A stretch of 9,725 nucleotides of DNA from Spirochaetaceae bacterium (GTDB taxonomy: Bacteria; Spirochaetota; Spirochaetia; Treponematales; Breznakiellaceae), in contig JAISZQ010000089.1 in assembly GCA_031269165.1 (NCBI GenBank), positions 1 to 9,725 of the forward strand. Direction: 5' to 3'. How positions within the stretch are numbered: the stretch's first letter is position 1; every line of letters begins with the position of its first letter. Of the stretch, positions 5,463 through 9,725 are shown in pieces. A model generated the notes under the pieces. The model had not been told where the DNA came from. It saw only the letters and a program-made list of their open reading frames with translations, and did not search any database. A program made the position numbers and the translations under genes.

Positions 5463-7583
5463 ATGTTTTTGTCAACGCGCCGAAAATGGGTGTTATGCAT
5501 GTTCCTTTCGTTGTTTGCCGCCGGGTATATGTTTGCGGCAGGATCGAGTGATTTTCCCGAAGCGTCGGTGGCCGCTTATGATGCCGACAGCGGGGGTGCT
5601 CAGATAGCGATAGATTGGAAAAAAGTCCCTCCCGATGACGCGAGACAGTTCGGTCTCTACCGGAGCACCGGCGAAAAAGCGGAAGTTTACGTGCTTCTTA
5701 CGCCGCTCGTTACGGGCATGACGGTATATACCGATTCCGCATTGGCTGTCGATACCGAGTACCACTATATTATCGGCGGCGCGTTACCGGGAAAGACACT
5801 GCCCGAAACCAAGCCGCGAAAAGCAAAAGAACGCCGCGCGGAGTCGTCTCACCCGCGAGCCGCCGTTTCTTACGGTAAAGCGATCTCAGGCTCATCGGCG
5901 TGGATTCCGTCGGAACCGCCCGTCGGCCAAACGGGGACCGCTCCAAATCAGGTTACCGAAAACACCCTTCCGCCGCCGCAAACGGGCGGCTCCCAGCCAT
6001 ATACTCCGCCGGCAACAGGGTCTGAAGTGGCAAGTACGCCGCCGATACAGAAATCGGTCTTTGAAAACAGCGGGGTTTTCTTCTCGATGGGCTATTTCTC
6101 AAACCGGCTCTTTGAATTGACCGAAACGGCGAACAAACCGGCGGTGATAAGCCTCATAGACAGCGGCGCGAAATCCCGGCTGGTTTCTCTCTTCAATCAG
6201 AGTTATGGACGGTCTACGCTTCCCGGAACATCGCTCTACTATGCCGTCCACAGCGCGATAAACCGGATAAACGGCTGGGATGCGAACGGCGCTTTGTCCA
6301 AATTTGACACTATCCTGCTCGTTACCATCACAGACGGTCTCGACACGGCTTCGACCGATTCCTCGTTTGAACGGATAGACGGACTGTCGTTCAAAAACAT
6401 TGCCGCATACCAGAACTTTATCAAAAAAACCATTGAGGACAAGCGGATAGGCGGAAAAAAAATCACGGCTGTTTCTATCGGTATACAGGGAACAGACACC
6501 ATCACCGAAGCGGACTACGGGGCGGCGTTACGGGCAGCGGCCAGCACGGATCACAACGTCTACCGCATACCGTTACGTAATTTAACGAAAACGCTCCAGG
6601 ACATAGCCGCATCCGCTACCAATGGAATGACGTTACAGCCTTTCGGCTTTATTACTCCGGCCTATCCTGACGGCACGGAAATCTTTATCGCGCTGGACAG
6701 TTTTAGCACTCCGGCGCGAGGGCAGAATTTTATCGCCGGAAAAATTATCACGAGGGGAAATCAGCCGTATCTTGAAAACATCACGCTGGGAGGGTTTGCA
6801 AAAGGGGCTTCCTCCACGGCAAGCGTTGCCGGACGGGTTGAACCAAACGGCGGCATCGAGTGGCAATTTACTTTTTCTGAAACGTTGAGCTCTTCAAAGA
6901 TAGTTCCCTACTATAGAGCCGGTAAAGACTGGCAGGGCACCAAAGAATTTGTCGTTCGTACCTATACGCCGATCAGCAGTAACCGCTCCGTCCTTGTGTA
7001 TCTTTTGATTGACAACTCGGTTTCGATGTCAAATCAGAACATAGCGGCTATTCGTGAATCGGTTACGCAATTTATTGACGCGCTTTCGGTCAATCATGCC
7101 AATATCCAGCCGCTCTTTTCAAGCAATGCGGCTTTATCGATGTCCCGGCTTCGGGACCAGTCGCCTAAACCGGAATTAGCCGCCGCTTCTCCGCAATCGG
7201 AACGGCCGCCGATTCCTGAAACACCCGTTTCCGAGAAGAGAGAAGACGGGAAAAGCGAGGATGCGAGAGGTACGGACACAGGGCCTCGTCAGACACCTGA
7301 CCTTACGCAGGTGTTTCCGTCCGCTTCTGTCCCCCAGCCTGTCTCCGGCGACAAGGGCTATTGGGTACAAGCATCTTCCAGTGACGACCGGACTGTTGCC
7401 GACAAAATCACCACGCTGCTTCGGCAATACCAGTTTTTCCCGGTCATCACCGAAACGCGCTTACAAAGCAAAACCTTCTACCGGGTGAGGCTCGGCCCCT
7501 ACGCCACGCTCGCCGATGCGTCATTTGTCGCCGAATTGGTGAAAAAGCCGCCGCTTGGGTTCTACGACAGCTTTATTCCCTAA
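5463..7583 (+). CDS. secreted VWA-like protein with C-terminal SPOR domain
   Basis: A 706-residue exported protein (numbered from ATG 5463). Residues 1-26 are a signal peptide (RRK, then WVLCMFLSLFAAGYMFA). Residues about 31-110 look fibronectin-III-like (IAIDWKKVP, FGLYRSTG, YHYIIGG). Residues 111-196 are a Pro/Ser/Thr-rich linker. Residues about 203-386 resemble a von Willebrand A fold from its second strand onward, with GTSLYYAVHSAI (255-266) as the second metal-site motif and ILLVTITDGLDT (284-295) as the third. A strand-rich region (387-505) follows, then VYLLIDNSVSMS (512-523), a clear DxSxS first metal-site motif with one helix (527-541). Residues about 560-628 are a charged Pro-rich linker. 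Residues 631-706 are a SPOR domain (GYWVQASS ... FYRVRLGPYATLADA), a fold that binds denuded septal peptidoglycan glycans. The ATG at 5463 is preferred over GTG at 5457 because AAGGTGA (5454-5460) then serves as ribosome binding site. The role is inferred to be envelope or cell-division related; no close namesake is known to me. Confidence 0.85.
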   Translation: MFLSTRRKWVLCMFLSLFAAGYMFAAGSSDFPEASVAAYDADSGGAQIAIDWKKVPPDDARQFGLYRSTGEKAEVYVLLTPLVTGMTVYTDSALAVDTEYHYIIGGALPGKTLPETKPRKAKERRAESSHPRAAVSYGKAISGSSAWIPSEPPVGQTGTAPNQVTENTLPPPQTGGSQPYTPPATGSEVASTPPIQKSVFENSGVFFSMGYFSNRLFELTETANKPAVISLIDSGAKSRLVSLFNQSYGRSTLPGTSLYYAVHSAINRINGWDANGALSKFDTILLVTITDGLDTASTDSSFERIDGLSFKNIAAYQNFIKKTIEDKRIGGKKITAVSIGIQGTDTITEADYGAALRAAASTDHNVYRIPLRNLTKTLQDIAASATNGMTLQPFGFITPAYPDGTEIFIALDSFSTPARGQNFIAGKIITRGNQPYLENITLGGFAKGASSTASVAGRVEPNGGIEWQFTFSETLSSSKIVPYYRAGKDWQGTKEFVVRTYTPISSNRSVLVYLLIDNSVSMSNQNIAAIRESVTQFIDALSVNHANIQPLFSSNAALSMSRLRDQSPKPELAAASPQSERPPIPETPVSEKREDGKSEDARGTDTGPRQTPDLTQVFPSASVPQPVSGDKGYWVQASSSDDRTVADKITTLLRQYQFFPVITETRLQSKTFYRVRLGPYATLADASFVAELVKKPPLGFYDSFIP

Positions 7584-7615
7584 TGGTGTTTGAGCCTGTT
7601 TAAAAACCCAGCAAA

Positions 7616-7649
7616 AGGGGGAATCGGCAAGTTGCCGCGCCTTCCCCCT
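7616..7649. repeat. two-part stem-loop 33 bp after the VWA/SPOR stop codon
   Basis: Outer arms agggggaa (7616-7623) and ttccccct (7642-7649) are perfectly complementary and enclose a second perfect stem, cggcaa (7625-7630) with ttgccg (7632-7637). Its position suits a 3'-end structure for the upstream mRNA, but no T-run follows, so a rho-independent terminator cannot be claimed. Confidence 0.65.
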
Positions 7650-7673
7650 CGCTACGGACTTGCGTCCTCCGCT

Positions 7674-7691
7674 ACCCCCTTCAGCGGGGGT
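7674..7691. repeat. C5/G5 hairpin in the post-VWA/SPOR gap
   Basis: Arms acccccc-type, precisely ACCCCC (7674-7679) and GGGGGT (7686-7691), pair perfectly around a 6-nt loop. Only two further T residues follow on the plus strand. It is a possible weak transcript end or part of the surrounding interspersed repeat. Confidence 0.5.
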
Positions 7692-7793
7692 TTCCCACCC
7701 CCGCAACGCCCCCGAATCACGGCGAAGGCTTGCGTCCCGTGGGGTTTTTGAACAGGCGCTAATGGTGTTTGAGCCCGTTCAAAAACTAATTGA

Positions 7794-7826
7794 GGCTGTT
7801 CCAAAACCTCAAGTTTTGGAACAGCC
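7794..7826. terminator. strong 14-bp hairpin, possible terminator of tRNA-Ala (54-bp repeat copy 2)
   Basis: Arms ggctgttccaaaac (7794-7807) and gttttggaacagcc (7813-7826) are perfectly complementary with a 5-nt loop. Read on the minus strand this lies 36 bp after the tRNA 3' end, and a run of five T residues follows after about 8 nt, so it could help end the tRNA transcript. It is also the 3' part of the 54-bp dispersed repeat 7773-7826 shared with 1753-1806, so repeat origin is certain while terminator function is only plausible. Confidence 0.45.
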
Positions 7827-7862
7827 CCGTTTGAAAGGATGCATAACACGACTGGTTTTTCA

Positions 7863-7936
7863 TGGAGGTGAGGGGAATTGAACCCCTGACCTTGTGAATG
7901 CCATTCACACGCTCTAGCCAACTGAGCTACACCCCC
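7863..7936 (-). tRNA. tRNA-Ala(GGC)
   Basis: A complete 74-nt cloverleaf folds on the minus strand. The acceptor is GGGGGTG with CACCTCC and discriminator A73. The D stem GCTC/GAGC encloses AGTTGGCTA. The anticodon stem TGTGA/TCACA holds loop ATGGCAT, giving anticodon GGC (reads GCC, alanine). The variable region has 5 nt, and the T stem AGGGG/CCCCT has loop TTCAATT. Position 3 is G opposite U70, the alanine identity pair. CCA is not encoded, so it must be added post-transcriptionally. It is driven by its own promoter just upstream. Confidence 0.97.
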
Positions 7937-7949
7937 GGTCGATGAAGTC

Positions 7950-7979
7950 AGTATACCACGAAACAAAAAAAAGTGTCAA
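7950..7979 (-). promoter_or_regulatory. sigma-70-type promoter of tRNA-Ala
   Basis: On the minus strand TTGACA (7974-7979) is followed by an 18-nt A/T-rich spacer and TATACT (7950-7955). The -10 box ends 13 nt before the mature tRNA 5' end at 7936, placing initiation about 6-7 nt upstream of it. This is the strongest promoter match in the window, as expected for a stable RNA gene. Confidence 0.85.
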
Positions 7980-8052
7980 GTGGGGGATTGCGCGCTTCGT
8001 GCGAATGGATAATGAGAAATGGATAATGGAAAATGACGGGGGCAGAACGCGC

Positions 8053-8110
8053 CGTCATTGCGAACAAGCCCCCTGTGAGCGGGCGGCACATTGCCGAGCG
8101 AAGCAATCCA
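8053..8110 (+). repeat. 'cgtcattgcga...gaagcaatcca' palindromic unit, long form
   Basis: The unit begins cgtcattgcga and ends gcgaagcaatcca, with a GC-rich central insert containing its own small palindrome. It matches the diverged copy at 496-546. Its ends are partly complementary (attgc with gcaat), so it folds as a hairpin. Similar units are widespread in several bacterial genomes. Confidence 0.75.
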
Positions 8111-8129
8111 GTGTGAGGGCCTTCTCCTC

Positions 8130-8161
8130 TGGATTGCTTCGGGCTACGCCCTCGCAATGAC
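8130..8161 (-). repeat. 'cgtcattgcga...gaagcaatcca' unit, inverted short form
   Basis: Reading the minus strand gives gtcattgcgag at the start and gaagcaatcca at the end, the same unit as at 8053 and 8239 but in opposite orientation. Together with the copy at 8053-8110 it creates a larger inverted structure. Confidence 0.75.
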
Positions 8162-8210
8162 CACCTGCCGTGGAGGCCCTTGGGCGTGTCGTGAGGGGAA
8201 CGACCCTCGG

Positions 8211-8225
8211 CCCCCCTTCGGGGGG
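8211..8225. repeat. C/G hairpin with TTCG loop
   Basis: CCCCCC (8211-8216), TTCG, then GGGGG (to 8225) gives a cUUCGg-closed stem, one of the most stable RNA tetraloops. It sits inside the MITE-like element. No T-run follows on either strand, so it is not called a terminator. Confidence 0.65.
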
Positions 8226-8238
8226 AGAGCAAGCCTCC

Positions 8239-8267
8239 CGTCATTGCGAGTGCAGCGAAGCAATCCA
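8239..8267 (+). repeat. 'cgtcattgcga...gaagcaatcca' unit, canonical short form
   Basis: A 29-bp unit in its simplest form: cgtcattgcgag, tgca, gcgaagcaatcca. The cleanest of the four copies in this window, it is useful as a query for finding the genome-wide family. Confidence 0.75.
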
Positions 8268-8337
8268 GGGAGAACGCCCCGCGTCCAAAACACGGCATTA
8301 TCCATTTTCAATTCTCCCTTTTCCATTCGCGCCCCGC

Positions 8338-8367
8338 GCGACAACGGCCGGGCTTTTCGTGTATACT
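8338..8367 (+). promoter_or_regulatory. putative promoter of the beta-helix lipoprotein gene
   Basis: TATACT (8362-8367) is identical to the tRNA-Ala -10 box. At 18-nt spacing upstream is GCGACA (8338-8343), which keeps GACA of the -35 consensus. Initiation would fall near 8373-8375, at the foot of the hairpin 8374-8390. The -35 box overlaps the right end of the MITE-like element, so that element may have supplied part of the promoter. Confidence 0.55.
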
Positions 8368-8373
8368 GAAACA

Positions 8374-8390
8374 ACGTTGCATAGCAACGT
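8374..8390 (+). promoter_or_regulatory. 5'-leader hairpin abutting the Shine-Dalgarno
   Basis: acgttgc (8374-8380) pairs perfectly with gcaacgt (8384-8390) around a 3-nt loop. With the predicted start of transcription near 8374, the mRNA would begin with this stem and the ribosome binding site follows at once. This could stabilise the 5' end or modulate translation. Confidence 0.6.
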
Positions 8391-8396
8391 AAGGAG
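8391..8396 (+). promoter_or_regulatory. ribosome binding site of the lipoprotein gene
   Basis: AAGGAG lies 7 nt before the ATG at 8404, optimal for bacterial initiation. It fixes the start of the lipoprotein gene. Confidence 0.9.
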
Positions 8397-8403
8397 TAAA
8401 GAA

Positions 8404-9725
8404 ATGAAAGAAAAAAGAGTAACGTGGGGGATTCCGGCGGCATTGCTGGCGTTTGCCGTGGTTCTGGGGGGGTGCGCGAGTGCGCCCACGAATTCAGGGG
8501 GCGGCGGCAACAACGCGGCGGCGGCGGCAAAACTGGCGAAGGACCTCAACGCGATCAAAGCGGGAAGCGCGAAAGTGAGCGGCGGCACGGTAACGCTCTC
8601 AGACCGGGTGGGGCTCAAAAAGGCCCTCACCGTGCCGGAGGGGGTTACGCTTGACCTGACGGCGGAGGGTGCGGCCCTCGAACTTGAGGACGGCGCGGTC
8701 TTGACCGTGAACGGCACGGTGAAGACATCGGGGCACGGCGACCACGGCAAGGGCTGGGTTGAGGGAAGCCTCCGCGTGGGAGACGGCGCAGCGGTCATCA
8801 ACGGGAGCGGGACGATCAACCTCGCGAGCAAAGGACGCCTCCTCAACATCGGGGGCGACCGGGACCGCCGCCGTCAACTCACCCTTGACGGCGTTATGCT
8901 GGCCGGGCTGCCGGACAACGATCATTCCCTCGTCGGGATATACGAAAACAGCGCGTTAATCCTGAAAAGCGGCGCGATTACGGGCAACACCCGCTTAAGT
9001 GATACACACGCCTCAGGCGGCGGCGTTGAGGTGTACAAGGGAACGTTCACGATGGAAAGCGGCGCGATTTCCGGCAACAGCGCACAGGGCAAAGACGGAA
9101 GCTCAGGCGGCGGCGTGAACATCGGTGAAGAGGCCGTATTCACCATGACCGGAGGCGAGATAACGGGCAACAGCGCATCAGGCGACATATACAGCTCAGG
9201 CGGCGGCGTTGATGTGTGGCGGGGAACGTTCACGATGGAAGGGGGCGCGATTTCCGGCAACAGCACCAACGGCAAAGAGGGAAGCGAGGGCGGCGGCGTG
9301 AACATCGGTAAAGAGGCCGTATTCACGATGACCGGCGGTGAGATAACGGGTAACAGCGTATCAGGCGACAAATACAGTGCCAGCGGCGGCGTGCGAATCG
9401 ATGAAGCGGCCGTATTCACCATGTCGGGCGGAGCGATTACGGGTAACACTGCCATAGCCGGTACCAATGCGAGGGGCGGCGGCGTGTGGGTTCGTGAGAA
9501 GGCCGTATTCACCATGTCAGGCGGCATCATTTCAGGCAATAGCGTATCAAGCACAACAGGGGGCGCATACGGCGGCGGCGTAGTTGTTACCGGTTCAACC
9601 TTCATAATGACCAACGGCACGATTGCGGGTAATCGCTCCGCCGGGAAAGAATGGAAGAACAGCAACAGCGGCGGCGTGAGGGTAATGCTAGGAGCCGTAT
9701 TCACCATGTCAGGCGGCGAGATTAC
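8404..9725 (+). CDS. repeat-containing lipoprotein with predicted right-handed beta-helix, 5' part
   Basis: Open to the window edge: 440 codons visible, no stop. Residues 1-23 form a lipoprotein signal peptide (MKEKR, then a hydrophobic core ending VVLGG) with Cys24 in an LGGC lipobox, so the mature protein is predicted to be lipid-anchored. A Gly/Ala-rich tether (25-45) follows. Residues about 46-185 contain short strand-turn repeats (VSGGTVTL, VPEGVTLDLTAEGAALEL, GAVLTVNGTV). From residue 204 about eight repeats of 30-33 residues follow the pattern (S/G)GGV-x-V/I-x4-6-FTM-x-GG-x-I-(T/S)GN. This Gly-Gly-x-Ile/GN periodicity is typical of parallel beta-helix surface proteins and resembles, without being identical to, the GGAI motifs of chlamydial Pmp proteins. 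The start is fixed by AAGGAG 7 nt upstream. The likely role is a surface or periplasmic adhesin or carbohydrate-interacting scaffold; no catalytic motif is seen, and the missing C-terminus could hold one. Long minus-strand open frames here are shadows of the repeats. Confidence 0.85.
   Translation, partial: MKEKRVTWGIPAALLAFAVVLGGCASAPTNSGGGGNNAAAAAKLAKDLNAIKAGSAKVSGGTVTLSDRVGLKKALTVPEGVTLDLTAEGAALELEDGAVLTVNGTVKTSGHGDHGKGWVEGSLRVGDGAAVINGSGTINLASKGRLLNIGGDRDRRRQLTLDGVMLAGLPDNDHSLVGIYENSALILKSGAITGNTRLSDTHASGGGVEVYKGTFTMESGAISGNSAQGKDGSSGGGVNIGEEAVFTMTGGEITGNSASGDIYSSGGGVDVWRGTFTMEGGAISGNSTNGKEGSEGGGVNIGKEAVFTMTGGEITGNSVSGDKYSASGGVRIDEAAVFTMSGGAITGNTAIAGTNARGGGVWVREKAVFTMSGGIISGNSVSSTTGGAYGGGVVVTGSTFIMTNGTIAGNRSAGKEWKNSNSGGVRVMLGAVFTMSGGEI
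9013..9725 (+). repeat. 93-bp coding tandem repeats with 183-bp higher-order duplication
   Basis: Repeat starts, taken at the (S/G)GGV motif, fall at residues 205, 235, 266, 297, 327, 358, 389 and 422, a spacing of 30-33 codons. Units 1 and 2 together (9013-9195) closely match units 3 and 4 (9196-9378), both exactly 183 bp: the odd units carry GTFTME-GAISGNS and the even units carry NIG-EAVFTMTGGEITGNS. Later units are more diverged. This indicates a recent duplication of a two-unit block within an older array. Confidence 0.9.

Larger units (their letters stand above)
7581..7786. repeat. repeat-bounded intergenic element after the VWA/SPOR gene
   Basis: A 27-bp direct repeat with two mismatches lies at 7581-7607 and 7760-7786, offset 179 bp; the first copy begins at the stop codon of the upstream gene. 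Between them, 7743-7757 (gtttttgaacaggc core) is the inverse of both 7593-7607 and 7773-7786, with about one mismatch each, so alternative hairpins are possible. The interior holds further hairpins (7616-7649 and 7674-7691) and the short direct repeat cttgcgtcc. I see no gene in 7584-7862; open frames here are repeat translations. Confidence 0.65.
7991..8340. mobile_element. MITE-like composite repeat element, about 350 bp
   Basis: The ends are imperfect inverted repeats: 7991-8008 and 8323-8340 match in reverse complement in their outer 5 and inner 8 bases around a mismatched centre. Inside each end lies an A-rich block with ggataatg on the left and its inverse cattatcc on the right. The interior carries three palindromic units (8053-8110, 8130-8161 inverted, 8239-8267) and a stable C/G hairpin. 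No protein-coding gene and no obvious target-site duplication are visible. The element separates the divergent tRNA-Ala and lipoprotein promoters. Mobility is inference from structure only. Confidence 0.45.

Noticed and set aside
7652..7966. Minus-strand open frame with a GGVAQLARACEWHSQG-like stretch
   Set aside because: This is the well-known spurious translation of a tRNA gene (here tRNA-Ala) joined to interspersed repeats.
7942..8369. Several short open frames on both strands in the MITE-like region
   Set aside because: They are translations of the palindromic repeat units and lack initiation signals.
8922..9707. 261-codon minus-strand open frame rich in TPPP repeats
   Set aside because: It is the antisense of the lipoprotein repeat array; the plus frame has the ribosome binding site, lipobox and beta-helix pattern.
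9013..9725. Regular repeats considered as a CRISPR array
   Set aside because: The period of about 93 bp is in frame, the 'spacers' are themselves repetitive, and the whole array is coding.

Overview
The window is about 9.7 kb of moderately GC-rich bacterial DNA that looks like a Treponema-type spirochaete, possibly from the host-gut clade. The pointers are a Rpn-family (PD-(D/E)XK, 'T_den' transposase-like) protein, an alanyl-tRNA synthetase that ends right after its editing domain as spirochaetal enzymes do, a FapA/DUF342 protein, a repeat-rich surface lipoprotein, and many short palindromic intergenic repeats. The species-level assignment is inference.

Layout. 1-440 (+) is the C-terminal end of a Rpn-family protein. 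441-594 is non-coding and holds a degenerate interspersed repeat. 595-1626 (-) encodes a DUF2804 protein. 1627-1816 is a non-coding stretch with three consecutive hairpins and one copy of a 54-bp dispersed repeat. 1817-5236 (-) is a tight two-gene unit, alaS followed by a fapA-family gene with an 18-bp gap. 5237-5462 is an intergenic region between divergent genes and carries an imperfect inverted repeat. 5463-7583 (+) encodes a secreted protein with a fibronectin-like region, VWA-type segments and a C-terminal SPOR domain. 7584-7862 is packed with direct and inverted repeats, including a second copy of the 54-bp element. 7863-7936 (-) is tRNA-Ala(GGC) with a near-consensus promoter. 7991-8340 looks like a MITE-type composite of small palindromic repeats. 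8404 to the window end (+) is the 5' part of a lipoprotein gene whose product is built from repeats of about 31 residues, predicted to form a right-handed beta-helix.

How the parts relate. alaS and tRNA-Ala form a functional pair: the tRNA carries the G3:U70 identity pair that AlaS recognises. They are transcribed separately. The VWA/SPOR protein and the beta-helix lipoprotein are both envelope proteins, and nothing here links them directly. The most unusual features are the lipoprotein repeat array with its higher-order 183-bp duplication, the split VWA signature in the SPOR protein, an insertion of about 56 residues in AlaS, and the family of intergenic hairpin repeats. I see no CRISPR array, phage, toxin-antitoxin or biosynthetic cluster.
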